DNA of 63,617 nucleotides, from positions 1 to 63,617 of the forward strand of contig JACIXH010000008.1 of assembly GCA_014360565.1 (NCBI GenBank), written 5' to 3'. The notes below the pieces were generated by a model that made no database searches, was not told the origin of the DNA, and saw only the letters and a program-made list of their open reading frames with translations. Position 1 is the stretch's first letter. Every line of letters starts with the position of its first letter. A program made the translations under genes and the position numbers. This document shows positions 33,603 through 42,577 of the stretch, in pieces. This DNA comes from Nocardia sp. GTDB lineage: Bacteria; Actinomycetota; Actinomycetes; Mycobacteriales; Mycobacteriaceae.

Positions 33603-34361
33603 CTATTCCGCCACGATCGCGGAGATCTTGGTGCGGTCGCCGTCTTGAACGGTCGTGATCGCTTGCGGGTTGTACTTGACCTGCTTGCCCCCGGGGCGGA
33701 CCTCCGCGATCTCGACCAGCCACGCGCCCTCGGACTTCGGCCGGATCGTCACGCAGTGCTTGGTCCCCACCGGGATCGTGTCGATCCCGAAGCGGATGCG
33801 ATCCAGCGGTGAAACTTCGGCGTTCTCGGTGACCAGCGCCCGCGCCGCCACGGCATCGCGCGCGACGTAGTAGGCGTGCTCGAAAGCCAAGATCACCTCC
33901 GGGCCGGTGGTGGTGCCGCCGGGCCCGTTGCCGCGCACGACCGATGGCTCGGTCGAAGGCGCGCACACACTCGGGTCGTCGCTCACGACCGCGGGTTTCG
34001 GCGCCGGGCTGCTCGTCGACGGGCTCGCCGTGATCGGCACCAGGGGCGCGGCCGCAGGCTTCTGGGGTTCGCGGCCGTTGACGGTGGCCGCGGCGATCAC
34101 CGCGACCACCGCCCCGGCGACCGATGCGATGGCCATCCACTGCCGCTGCCCGGTTCGCTTGCGCGATCGCGAGGAGGCGGACGTGGAGGTGATGGCCGTG
34201 CCAGCGCGCGATCCACGACGCGATCGGCGCCCGCCCCCTTGGGGGGCGGTCACCAGCATCGCGCCGTGTGCGGGCCGTCCCGTCGCCGAGGCTGCGTGCA
34301 TCCAGTCGAGTAGTCCGACGTTCTGCGGCTCCGGCGTCCGGGAATCGGTCTGCGGGCTCAT
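33603..34361 (-). CDS. Single-pass membrane protein with C-terminal extracellular domain (DUF8176-like), 252 aa
   Basis: The ~75-residue N-terminus is basic and Ser/Arg-rich, with one membrane helix (WMAIASVAGAVVAVIAAATV). A Pro/Ser-rich stalk leads to a ~110-residue domain: VILAFEHAYYVARDAVAARALV, then IDTIPVGTKHCVTIRPKSEGAWLVEIAEV. This is an NTF2-like arrangement seen as DUF8176 in actinobacteria (family name moderately certain). The ATG overlaps the upstream stop by 4 nt, so it is part of the envelope-crossing half of the operon. Confidence 0.7.
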   Translation of the reverse strand: MSPQTDSRTPEPQNVGLLDWMHAASATGRPAHGAMLVTAPQGGGRRSRRGSRAGTAITSTSASSRSRKRTGQRQWMAIASVAGAVVAVIAAATVNGREPQKPAAAPLVPITASPSTSSPAPKPAVVSDDPSVCAPSTEPSVVRGNGPGGTTTGPEVILAFEHAYYVARDAVAARALVTENAEVSPLDRIRFGIDTIPVGTKHCVTIRPKSEGAWLVEIAEVRPGGKQVKYNPQAITTVQDGDRTKISAIVAE

Positions 34362-35773
34362 CGCACCGCTGCCTGCGCTCCGGCCAACATGCCGTTGGCG
34401 GCGTCGGTCAACGGGCCGAACGTTCCCGGTGCGAACGGGGCCTGTTCGGTCAGTGCCTCCACGGCCGCCATTGCCACTTCGGCGGTTTCGGGGGCGGCCT
34501 GTGCGGCGGTGACCGCATCGTTCACGGTCTGGTCGATCACCGCTGCGGCCTGGGCGACGACCGGCTCGTTGTGTGCCCACTGATCGACCTGGTCGACCAC
34601 CTCGACGGCCTGGTCGAGGATCTGTTCGCCGCCGGGCTGAGCCTCGACCCACTCGACGGCGTCCTCACCGGCGTCGATCGCGGCCTCGGCCTGCGCGGTG
34701 AACTGCTCGGTCAGTGTGGGACCGGGCTCGGGAACCTCGCGCTGCTCCATTGGGATTTCGCCGTCGGGTGCGGGTCCGGTGTACTCGGAGCCGTCGTCGG
34801 CGAGCAGCACGAACCCGATCAGACCGCCGATCGTCCCGCCCGCGACGCCGCCTACGACAGCTGCCGGGATGCCGACAATCGCGGCACCAGCGGCCGCACC
34901 GGCGGCTGCTCCGATCGCCGTTCCGGCGATGCCGCTGGTGACGGTCCCGATCACGGGCACGGGGATCAAGGTGCCCATCGTGGCGCCGACGACGCCGCCG
35001 ATCGTGCCGCCCACCAGGCCACCGGCAATCGCGCCGAAGACTGCGGCGGGAACGCCGATCACCGTTGCGCCGATGCAGGTTCCGGCGGCCGCGCCGACGA
35101 CGGTGCCTCCGGCCAGCGCGTCAGCACGGTTGGCAGAGATGCCCACCGACTGCAGTGCGGTGTTGGTGGCCTGCTGGGCTTCACTGATGTAGGCGTTGGC
35201 CTTCCACGCCACATCGACCGGCACGAACGACGGCGTCTCGATGGAGGCCCGCTTCGAGCCGAGTCGCTCCGGACCGACCGGCACCCAGTACTTCGGCTTC
35301 TCGACCGGCGCGGGCGCGTGCAGGGTCAGCAGTTCCTCACCCAGGCTCGGGGCGGGTGCGCTGTACTGCGGGGTCGGCTCGACGTAGTAGTAGGTCTGCG
35401 GCGCGGGCGCCGGAGCGGCCGGGCCCTGGTAATACGGTGCGGGCGACGGAACGGCCGGGCTGTCGTAGTACGGGGCCGGGGTCGCCTGGCCACCACCGAC
35501 GCTGGGCGGGGCCTGATACTCGCTGGGATGGTGCTGCGGCGGGTCGGGCAGCGCGGCGCCGAGCGGGCTCTGCGACTGCGGCTTCGGTGGCAGCGCGGGA
35601 GCCGGGCTCGACAACCCGGGTTGCTGATCGGTGACACCGGGCTGCTGCTGGGTGGGAACCGCGAACGCGGCACCGGCACCGAACATGAGCACGGCCAACG
35701 GGGCGACGACAAACGGAGCGGCCGCCCTCTGCTTGCGGTGAGATCCCGCTGCGCGCCTGGACTTTCGGTTCAT
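34358..35773 (-). CDS. Secreted or membrane-inserting glycine-zipper protein, 471 aa
   Basis: The signal peptide (APFVVAPLAVLMFGAGAAFA) precedes a ~110-residue Pro/Gln/Tyr-rich extracellular linker and a ~55-residue spacer. A ~110-residue Gly/Ala zipper follows (residues ~225-335; repeated GxxxG/AxxxG such as GAIAGGLVGGTIGGVVGATMG and GAAAGAAAGAAIVG), then an acidic Ala/Glu-rich tail. Gly-zipper segments insert into membranes and oligomerise. In a mycolic-acid host this protein could line or anchor a passage through the outer layer (inference). GGAGGG lies 10 nt before ATG 35773; ATG 35782, which overlaps the upstream stop (ATGA), is the alternative. Confidence 0.7.
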   Translation of the reverse strand: MNRKSRRAAGSHRKQRAAAPFVVAPLAVLMFGAGAAFAVPTQQQPGVTDQQPGLSSPAPALPPKPQSQSPLGAALPDPPQHHPSEYQAPPSVGGGQATPAPYYDSPAVPSPAPYYQGPAAPAPAPQTYYYVEPTPQYSAPAPSLGEELLTLHAPAPVEKPKYWVPVGPERLGSKRASIETPSFVPVDVAWKANAYISEAQQATNTALQSVGISANRADALAGGTVVGAAAGTCIGATVIGVPAAVFGAIAGGLVGGTIGGVVGATMGTLIPVPVIGTVTSGIAGTAIGAAAGAAAGAAIVGIPAAVVGGVAGGTIGGLIGFVLLADDGSEYTGPAPDGEIPMEQREVPEPGPTLTEQFTAQAEAAIDAGEDAVEWVEAQPGGEQILDQAVEVVDQVDQWAHNEPVVAQAAAVIDQTVNDAVTAAQAAPETAEVAMAAVEALTEQAPFAPGTFGPLTDAANGMLAGAQAAVR

Positions 35774-35778
35774 CTTCC

Positions 35779-36132
35779 TCATCCCTCCTCGTGGTCGGAT
35801 CCGGTGGCACCCAGCTCGATCACCGGGGAACCGGCGCGCAAGCTGTGGGTGTAGTACCTGGTGATGGTGACGATGGTGGTGATGGCCGCGAGCTCGGTTG
35901 CCAGGGCGTCGGCGGCTTCCCAGACCGCCGACGCCGTGCGCACCGGTGCGACCGCCACGACCACCACGTCGTGTGGTGTGTGACGCGCGATCAGCTCGCG
36001 CATGTCGTCGAGTTCGGTTGTGCTGGACAGATTCAGTGCCGCCAGGCAGACGAGTTCGTCGTCGGTGAACATCCCCACGACGACGCCTCGATCGGGCTGG
36101 TGGCCGAGCAGTTGCGCGCTGGAGGCGAGCAT
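35779..36132 (-). CDS. DUF4192-like short protein, first gene of the conjugation operon, 117 aa
   Basis: MLASSAQLLGHQPDRGVVVGMFTDDELVCLAALNL resembles the start of DUF4192 proteins (..LLGF.P..SLV.v.l), which are usually ~350 residues; this one holds only the first third. AGGAG lies ~9 nt upstream of ATG 36132; residues before it in the longer frame look non-coding. It is the first gene after the divergent promoter region, so the operon probably starts here. DUF4192 function is unknown. Confidence 0.6.
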   Translation of the reverse strand: MLASSAQLLGHQPDRGVVVGMFTDDELVCLAALNLSSTTELDDMRELIARHTPHDVVVVAVAPVRTASAVWEAADALATELAAITTIVTITRYYTHSLRAGSPVIELGATGSDHEEG

Positions 36133-36483
36133 CTGCTCGACTCCTGCGGCGCGATTCGGGCGCGGGCAACCGCACCCGCCAGAACGGAACGGAAGCACCC
36201 GCGACGCGGCGTTTCGCCAGCGTGACGGGTGCGTTTGCCTGCGGCAACGCGGTAATACAGCCGCTACTGTGGACACAGCAGGGAGGCCTTTCTCTCTGCG
36301 ATCAAAGGAAAATCAGGACTCATCTGTGGCGGCGCCAACCGCCGAGTTCTGCGTCTCCCTGCTGCGCCAACAGTGGGGAGACACCCAAGCATCAATTACG
36401 CGTTCCTCTCACACCTTACTCTCACCGCTGCCTCTCGCAACCGCGATACGCCGTCCGTGACTACACGTCGGTAACCTGATTGC
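36133..36483. promoter_or_regulatory. Divergent control region between the conjugation operon and its tandem-HTH regulator
   Basis: 351 bp without a gene. It contains an inverted repeat GTCTCCC-N16-GGGAGAC at 36353-36382, a plausible operator midway between the two starts. TAACCT at 36473-36478, six bases before the HTH ATG, would give a leaderless transcript for the regulator. Nothing else stands out. Confidence 0.45.
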
Positions 36484-36996
36484 ATGATTCGCCGTGACCC
36501 CGGCACTGGAAGCGCTGTGACCCGCAAGATTGTGCGGGGGTTCGACGGTGCGCGCTTTCAGGCGGAGCGCCTCGCCACCGAGGGCACCTACCGTGCCGAA
36601 GCGGGACTCAGCGAGGTCTCGATCGCCGATCTCGGGCGACTCAGCGGCGTCGGAGCCACCACCATCTACGGCTGGGAGAGTGGTCGTCGAGACCCTCACG
36701 CCCATCTGCTGCGCTCGGTCGCCGAAGTCCTCAAGATCCCGATGGACCGGCTCATCGTGGTCGAGCCCGACAGTCGGACGCTGGTCTATCTGCGTTGGCT
36801 CACCGGCATGACCCAACCGCAGGTCGCCAAGAAACTCGGCAGCTCCAGTCAGACATTCAGCCGCATCGAGCGCGGCGAAAGCCCGCTCACCGACGACCGG
36901 GCGGCCGTGCTCGCCAAGCTCTACGAGGTCACGGTCGATGAAATCGCCGCCGCGTGGCGTCGGGCGCGCGATCGCCCACCCGGCGCTCCCGCGTGA
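36484..36996 (+). CDS. Tandem helix-turn-helix (XRE-like) regulator, 170 aa
   Basis: Two HTH domains follow each other. Residues ~40-90 contain VSIADLGRLSGVGATTIYGWESGRRDPH and residues ~100-158 contain MTQPQVAKKLGSSSQTFSRIERGESPLTDDRAAVLAKLY. It is divergent from the 20-kb conjugation operon, the classic place for its repressor. The ATG lies just after a -10-like TAACCT, so translation may be leaderless. Two DNA-binding domains in one chain could recognise both halves of the GTCTCCC inverted repeat. Control of transfer genes is inferred from position only. Confidence 0.82.
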   Translation: MIRRDPGTGSAVTRKIVRGFDGARFQAERLATEGTYRAEAGLSEVSIADLGRLSGVGATTIYGWESGRRDPHAHLLRSVAEVLKIPMDRLIVVEPDSRTLVYLRWLTGMTQPQVAKKLGSSSQTFSRIERGESPLTDDRAAVLAKLYEVTVDEIAAAWRRARDRPPGAPA

Positions 36997-37613
36997 GCTG
37001 ATTTCGGCCCTGCGTGCCAGCATCTGCCGACCACGGCGTGTGACCGGTTGACGGCAATGATGTTGTCCCCTAATCGAATTCACTTTTCCCCTGCTTTCCC
37101 CGACTGTGATTACGCATCACGCAAATTGCTGTGGCCCGGCGTTCGGCCGGTCCAGGCCTCACATGGGCCCGCGTAACTTCCCCCTCTCCCCCATTGCCAG
37201 TCCCCTGTCGATGCGCGAATGTACAGGCGGCCGAGGACAACTCAGTCGACCGACTAGTCCTGTTCCCCGGCAACATATCCGTCCGGACACGACAAAGCGC
37301 GCCGCGGGGAGAGATATGCCCGTGCGACGTCGAGGGGCGGTGGCTGTGGCCGAAAGGCCGGTGGAATTGCTGCTGGTTGTCATGGTTACCCCGTGGCGGT
37401 CGTGCCGAGATGACGAGTCAGGCTCCCGAAATCGTCTGGGAGCTGCACTCATCGATCTGGACTTGTCGTCACGGCCAGGGGATCAACCAACCCAGCGCAA
37501 CCGCAGTTAATCATATTGTGATCGTGATTGCAATCTCCTTACAGCAAATTGCTATGAATCTTCACGGGCCTGTGGCCAGCGTGTTTGTCACCGTGCCGTG
37601 AGAAGGTGGTCAC
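36997..37613. other. Gene-free region upstream of the P450
   Basis: 617 bp in which all short frames lack coding character. 37505-37560 is AT-rich (TTAATCATATTGTGATCGTGATTGCAA and beyond in part) and is the likely promoter zone of the P450 gene. No terminator or repeat of note was seen. Confidence 0.5.
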
Positions 37614-38996
37614 ATGGGGACAAGATCGACTATGGAGATCGACCAACTACCGCACGCGCCGGGCCGTCTGCCATTTCTCGGAGATGTCACCAGCGTCGAC
37701 CGAAGCAAACCGACTCAGCACGAGCTCGCTCTCTCCCAGAGCCTCGGGCCCATTTTCCAGCGCCGCGTGCTCAACGATGTGCTCGTCGTGGTCTCCGGTG
37801 CCCGCCTGGCCGCACAATGCTGCGACGAGGAGAACTGGGCCCGCGCGCTCGTCGGACCCGGCGCCGCGCTGCGCCGCCTCGCCGAACGCGGACTCTTCAC
37901 GGCCCGAACCAGCGATCCCTTGTGGGGCCAGGCACGCCGGATCATGACCCCGGCGTTCACCGCGGCGAGCATGCGCGTCTATCACGAGGCGATGCAGACC
38001 GTCGCGGATGACTTGGTGACCGACTGGGCCGACCGCGGATCCGTCGATGCCCACGAGGCGATGACCCACGCAACCCTCGAAGTCATCGGCCGTGCGGGGT
38101 TCTCCCGACGCCTCGGACTTCTCGGACCCAGCAGCAGCGGCCCCGACGCCACCGAGTTCGTCGACTCACTCGGCTCGATCCTGCGCTGGGCAAGTGAGAG
38201 CACCAACGAGCTGCCCATCATCGGCGCGATCAGAAACCGACTACGCGACGGTGCCGTCGATCGTGACACTGCCGTCCTGCGCGGCTACGTCGCCGAAGTC
38301 CTCGCCGAGCGCCGCGCCGGCGAGATCGCCAACCACGACGATCTGCTCGCCGCGATGCTCGACTCCCCCGACCCCGAGACCGGTGAGTTCCTGCCCGACG
38401 ACAACATCGTCGACCAGGTGCTCACGTTCCTGGTCGCCGGCCACGAGACGACGGCCGCGCTTCTCGAGACCGCGCTCTACTACCTCGCGCGCGACACCGA
38501 TCTGCAAAAGACCCTGCGCCAGGAGGTCGCCGAACGTGGGCCCCTGGACTACGCCGCGGTCGCCGGACTACGCGGGATCCGTCAGCTGATCAACGAGTGC
38601 TTGCGCCTGCATCCGCCCGTGCCCGGGTTCTTCCGGTTGGCGCGCACCGATCAAGACCTCGGTGGGTTCCGAATTCCTGCTGGCCGCGCGGTTTTCGTGT
38701 TGTCGCTGGCGGCCCAGCGCGACCCCGAAGCATGGGGCGCGGCCGCCGACGAGTTCGACGCGACCCGCTTCGCCGACCGGCGTGGAGAAGCGGCGGCCGA
38801 CCGGTTCTTCAAACCGTGGGGCACCGGCCCGCGCGTTTGCATCGGCGTGGCGTTCGCGCAGCACGAGGCCGCGCTGCTGCTTGCCCGCATACTGGATAGT
38901 TTCGATCTCTCCACCAGCACCGAGACATTGGAGATGGTCGAACGCGGCACGCTGCGCCCGGCGGCGTTCACCGTGACCGCGCACCACCGATCCTGA
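37614..38996 (+). CDS. Cytochrome P450, 460 aa
   Basis: Full-length soluble P450 monooxygenase. The I-helix is FLVAGHETTAALLE, the K-helix ECLRLHPPVPGFFR contains the E-x-x-R-equivalent pair, and the heme loop is WGTGPRVCIGVAFAQHEA with the axial Cys. The usual Phe of F..G...C.G is Trp here. Overall it resembles the CYP102/CYP4-like bacterial branch (GHETTA, PxxxGxGxRxCIG). No ferredoxin or reductase gene is adjacent, so electrons must come from elsewhere. AAGGTGG precedes ATG 37614. It is isolated between transfer and replication blocks and probably accessory cargo. Substrate unknown. Confidence 0.93.
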   Translation: MGTRSTMEIDQLPHAPGRLPFLGDVTSVDRSKPTQHELALSQSLGPIFQRRVLNDVLVVVSGARLAAQCCDEENWARALVGPGAALRRLAERGLFTARTSDPLWGQARRIMTPAFTAASMRVYHEAMQTVADDLVTDWADRGSVDAHEAMTHATLEVIGRAGFSRRLGLLGPSSSGPDATEFVDSLGSILRWASESTNELPIIGAIRNRLRDGAVDRDTAVLRGYVAEVLAERRAGEIANHDDLLAAMLDSPDPETGEFLPDDNIVDQVLTFLVAGHETTAALLETALYYLARDTDLQKTLRQEVAERGPLDYAAVAGLRGIRQLINECLRLHPPVPGFFRLARTDQDLGGFRIPAGRAVFVLSLAAQRDPEAWGAAADEFDATRFADRRGEAAADRFFKPWGTGPRVCIGVAFAQHEAALLLARILDSFDLSTSTETLEMVERGTLRPAAFTVTAHHRS

Positions 38997-39027
38997 CCGT
39001 GCACCACCCCAGCCCAGGGAGGCGACG

Positions 39028-40026
39028 TTGACTTGGTATCTGGTTGAAACCCTCGGCACCGCACAGGAACCGATGACCATCGTCAGTAAAGACGGTGAGC
39101 GACGTGACTGGTCCGGGGTTCGGCGATTCGATCGAGATGAAGGTTTCGACCTGCTCGATCTGCTCCGTTGGGTTCGGCGCGAAGCAACGACGGTCGCCCA
39201 GACCAAAGTCGGAGCGCTGGGAGTGCGACGGATCGAGATGATCCCGATCATCAGCGTCGAGGACGAGGTCTACGGCATCCACGTATGGATCGGGGGTGAG
39301 CACGAGCCGGTCCCGCCCCATCGGCCCGCGGCCGCGATCAGCTGGCGCCTCGGCGAGCTCCAGGTCCAGCAGCGCCTCGAGTCCTGGATGATGAGCACCG
39401 ACGACGAGGACGGATTCAAGAAGACTCGTTCTCCGGGTGAGTTTTTCAGGAAAGTGGTCAGGTTCGACGACGTCACGACACTGATCCAGATCGCGACCAA
39501 CCCGGTCGCCGGGCAGAGTTTCGACACCACGATCACCGTGCTGCACGACCGCGGACATCTCATGTGCTGGCAGGTCGTCGGCCGAACTCGCAACGACGAC
39601 ACCCATGTCGGGATGCGCGCGATCACCCACGACATCAGCGATGTCGCACCACCGGTCATCGGGCCGCTGGAAGCCCTGGGGCTCAACGCCGAACCCGACC
39701 CCGATTCTCCGGCGGCCGCCCTGCTCGCCTTCCCGCCGGACTCCGAACGCGCGATTATCGCCCAGTGGATCGGCAAGGTGCCCACCTGGGTCGACTGGCG
39801 CCGCGACGGCGACACAGAACTGATCGACCCCGACGGACAGCGAAAGCTCGCGCGCACCACCACAATCCTCGGAGCTGGGCTGCCAGACAGCGAAATCGTC
39901 ACCCAGGCGCGGATGCGCGCACACAACGAGGAGGGGTGGCAGCCCGTCAAGATCACCTCAAAGCCGTACCCCGGCGAGGTCGGCGGGCGATTGCACATCA
40001 TCCGAATCGCCAAGTCCGAGAGCTGA
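39028..40026 (+). CDS. Conserved actinobacterial protein next to P450 (PAS/GAF-like), 332 aa
   Basis: TTG 39028 with GGGAGG upstream begins MTWYLVETLGTAQEPM. The protein seems to have two parts: residues 1-110 (DWSGVRRFDRDEGFDLLDLLRWVR, then RRIEMIPIISVEDEVYGIHVWIGG) and residues 120-230 (RVVRFDDVTTLIQIATNPV, then VVGRTRNDDTHVGMRAITHDISD). The latter is PAS-like in its strand pattern. I recall similar proteins (DUF5593-like) in mycobacteria and nocardiae, but this is not certain. It starts 31 nt after the P450 stop and is probably cotranscribed. A sensory or redox-partner role cannot be decided from sequence. Confidence 0.6.
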   Translation: MTWYLVETLGTAQEPMTIVSKDGERRDWSGVRRFDRDEGFDLLDLLRWVRREATTVAQTKVGALGVRRIEMIPIISVEDEVYGIHVWIGGEHEPVPPHRPAAAISWRLGELQVQQRLESWMMSTDDEDGFKKTRSPGEFFRKVVRFDDVTTLIQIATNPVAGQSFDTTITVLHDRGHLMCWQVVGRTRNDDTHVGMRAITHDISDVAPPVIGPLEALGLNAEPDPDSPAAALLAFPPDSERAIIAQWIGKVPTWVDWRRDGDTELIDPDGQRKLARTTTILGAGLPDSEIVTQARMRAHNEEGWQPVKITSKPYPGEVGGRLHIIRIAKSES

Positions 40027-40231
40027 TGGGCGGAGGCGCATCCAGGACACAGGGCCTCTGACCAGCACCGATTGCGGGGCAAGCCAACGAAGTTGGCGCG
40101 GCAGCAGGTTCGTTGGACGCGAGTCGCCCGCTCCCGCAGACACCGAGATTTCAGATGTCTGCAATTATGATTCGAGAATTAGTCGGCATGTCGCTTCACT
40201 TTTCGACCAGCGAGATGGAAGGATCGACCGC

Positions 40232-40459
40232 ATGGCACGACGAGGACGAAAGCCCAAGCCGTACTCGACGATCCCTGTGTCCTTCCAGCTGCACGAGAAC
40301 GTCGATGATGCGATTGATCGACTGGCGTACGAGCTGAGAATGCCCAGGAACGCCGTTATCACCATGCTTGTAGCCGAGCGGCGCGGCGTGAAGGTCGAGG
40401 ATCTGCTCGTGCCTAACCGCGACAACGACGACCAGGGAGACCTCCGCGTGTCCGCGTAA
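40232..40459 (+). CDS. Small RHH-type DNA-binding protein, 75 aa
   Basis: Basic N-terminus (MARRGRKPKPYS) followed by IPVSFQLHENVDDAIDRLAYELRMPRNAVITMLVAE, a beta strand and two helices of a ribbon-helix-helix fold, and an acidic tail. GGAAGGATC precedes the ATG. It lies just upstream of the replication gene, a usual place for copy-number (CopG-like) repressors, so a role in controlling rep is plausible. Confidence 0.65.
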   Translation: MARRGRKPKPYSTIPVSFQLHENVDDAIDRLAYELRMPRNAVITMLVAERRGVKVEDLLVPNRDNDDQGDLRVSA

Positions 40460-40628
40460 CCGTGGACCCAGACAACCGACAGCAGCCGTGGTACCCAGCC
40501 CTCGGCAGACGCCTAAGAACTGAACACAACCTGCTTCGTGCAACGTAGGACCTCACCGGTCTTCCACGCTTAACCCCATAAACGCCGAAACGCCCCTGGC
40601 TGGCACCAGAGACGTCTCGGAAGCGTGG

Positions 40629-40649
40629 GGGCGAGTTTCCCGCTCGCCC
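40629..40649 (+). promoter_or_regulatory. Inverted repeat in the rep leader
   Basis: GGGCGAG-tttcccg-CTCGCCC, a 7-bp stem 43 nt before the Rep start, next to a GAGACGTCTC palindrome. It could be an attenuator or Rep/repressor binding site. There is no poly-U tract. Confidence 0.35.
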
Positions 40650-40691
40650 ACCGGTGGACTTACCAGCACGACACCGTCTTAAAGGAACCGG

Positions 40692-42557
40692 ATGCTGGTT
40701 AACTCCAGGTCCGAGGATACCCCGCGCCCTGGAGCTGGTTCAACCAGTCCACGGCGTGTCGGTGCTCCCGGGCCCTCAAAACACCCGATTTTGGGCGCGC
40801 ACGCGCCCACACGCGCGGAACTCAACGCGCTCGAGCGAGTCATGTACCGCTCCCAGTGGCTACTCATCGGCGACGACAACAAGCGCGTAGTCGGTGTCCG
40901 TTCGCTCGACGAGGCCCGAGCCGGCATCGCCGCCGGGACCGCGCCGACCGCTGCGGGACGACTCGCCGACGGACTTCTCGGCGCCGACATCGACGCCGAA
41001 GATCCGCTCATCGGCGACGCTTGCGCCGAAGCCCTCATCGCATGGTGCGTCCGCGTAGGTGTGCCCTACTTGCTGCGCGACAGCGGCCGCCCTGGCGGCC
41101 GCCACGTCCTCGCCGTGATCACCAATTCGGCTGTGCCGGTCGACGAATGGCGCAAGTTGTGCCAGCAGCTCGCGCGCGACTACAAGGTCGTCGTTGACGA
41201 CCGCACCGGTCGCGCGCTGCGCTTGCTGACCGCACCGCACCGAATCGGCCTGCCATCACCGGTGCTCGCCTGCACGATTACCACAGCAGTGGCGATGGAC
41301 GCAGTCCATGCCGCCGGTGGCCAGCGGCGTCCGTCCAAACGCCGCAGGTCCAGCGCTAATGGAAAGGTCTCGCTCGCACGGCGATCCGGGGACCGGTCAT
41401 CGTCGGAGTACGGGCTCGCGTGCGCGCTGGCGCGTCTGGACTACACCCGCGACGAGGCGCACGCCGAACTCGTCGAACTCGGAGGGAAGACCTTCGAGCG
41501 CACGAAGCGTTGGTTCGTGCGCTACCTGTGGCTCTCGGCGCTGACCGTTGTCGCTGCCGAGCGCGGCCTCACCCAGGCCGATGCCTGGTTGCTCGCGCAA
41601 CGCGACTGCGCGGCCGAATGCCGCCGCCAGGGCATCACCTGGTGGCGCGGACTGTGGGATCGCGCAGTGGCGGAAGCAGCCACCGACCGGCCTCGCCGTC
41701 GACGTATCACCGTTGCCGAGCGTGTCGATCCCGACCTCGGCGCTGACGTCGACGATCTCGCCGCGCTCCGCACAGGCCTCGGAGAAGCCGTCGCGGCGGT
41801 CCTGGCCGATCTCGACCCGCGCCGTCGCCACAGTGCCCACGCAGCGCTCTATGCGCTGGCGCCCGCGCTGGCGGGCCGCGAGGGATCGATGAGTCAGCGC
41901 GACCTGTCGGTGCGTAGCAAGCTCGACCACAAGACGGTGCGCGTTGTGCTGATGCTCGCGGTCGAACGCGGCCTGCTCGTGCGAGTCCACGGCTATGCCG
42001 GTGGCGCGAAGGACTGTGATTCCTATGCGCCGGGACCGGCTGCCGAGCACTACATTTCAGCAGCCCGTGAGGGTTCCTCCCCCACTAGCTGTAGCACCCC
42101 GGCCCCCACCGGAAACTGCGCCCGGTCGCGTCTACGCCGGACCTACGCTGCGGACCGCAAGCGGTGGCGGCTGCGTTGTGATGCCCTGGCCGCGCTGGCC
42201 CCCGGTGAACGGCTCGCGACTTCTAAGCACCCTGCTGCCAAGACGCTGAGATCGCTTTGGCACCAGCGGAAGTGGTGGCGTGAGCTCAGCGATGCCGAGC
42301 GCGCCGACCGCATCGCGGTCCGTCGTGAAGTGCTCGCCTCGCTTCACCGCTCGGAGTACCACGCCTGGATCGGCTGGCTCCGCAAGCGCGAGGAGATCTC
42401 CGAAGCCGCCGTGCGAATCCACAAGCAACCGACCCTCGCCGACCTGTCTGTCGTCGCGGCCGCGCCGTCAACGATCCATCGTGGCCTTTGCGCGCCCCCC
42501 TGGCGCACGCAGGCCACCAAACCCGCGGCCGGGCAGCTGGAACTCGCGGCGGCGTAG
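40692..42557 (+). CDS. Candidate plasmid replication protein (AEP primase-like N-terminus plus winged helix), 621 aa
   Basis: Residues ~85-200 show archaeo-eukaryotic primase-type motifs: GADIDAED (motif I, DxD), LRDSGRPGGRHV (motif II, sG.gG.Hv) and VVDDRTGRALRLLTAPHR (motif III region). Residues ~390-450 form a winged helix (SMSQRDLSVRSKLDHKTVRVVLMLAVERGLLVRV). The C-terminal third is basic. Prim-pol-type Rep proteins start replication of actinobacterial plasmids and integrative elements. AAAGGA precedes the ATG. The RHH gene and repeats just upstream fit a rep/copy-control block. No iterons recognised, so the origin is not located. Confidence 0.62.
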   Translation: MLVNSRSEDTPRPGAGSTSPRRVGAPGPSKHPILGAHAPTRAELNALERVMYRSQWLLIGDDNKRVVGVRSLDEARAGIAAGTAPTAAGRLADGLLGADIDAEDPLIGDACAEALIAWCVRVGVPYLLRDSGRPGGRHVLAVITNSAVPVDEWRKLCQQLARDYKVVVDDRTGRALRLLTAPHRIGLPSPVLACTITTAVAMDAVHAAGGQRRPSKRRRSSANGKVSLARRSGDRSSSEYGLACALARLDYTRDEAHAELVELGGKTFERTKRWFVRYLWLSALTVVAAERGLTQADAWLLAQRDCAAECRRQGITWWRGLWDRAVAEAATDRPRRRRITVAERVDPDLGADVDDLAALRTGLGEAVAAVLADLDPRRRHSAHAALYALAPALAGREGSMSQRDLSVRSKLDHKTVRVVLMLAVERGLLVRVHGYAGGAKDCDSYAPGPAAEHYISAAREGSSPTSCSTPAPTGNCARSRLRRTYAADRKRWRLRCDALAALAPGERLATSKHPAAKTLRSLWHQRKWWRELSDAERADRIAVRREVLASLHRSEYHAWIGWLRKREEISEAAVRIHKQPTLADLSVVAAAPSTIHRGLCAPPWRTQATKPAAGQLELAAA

Positions 42558-42577
42558 ACGGGCCCGTGGTGACGCGA

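Noticed and set aside
31450-33648. 732-codon frame antisense to the cutinase
   Set aside because: Arg/His/Asp-rich shadow with no domain; the cutinase on the other strand is certain.
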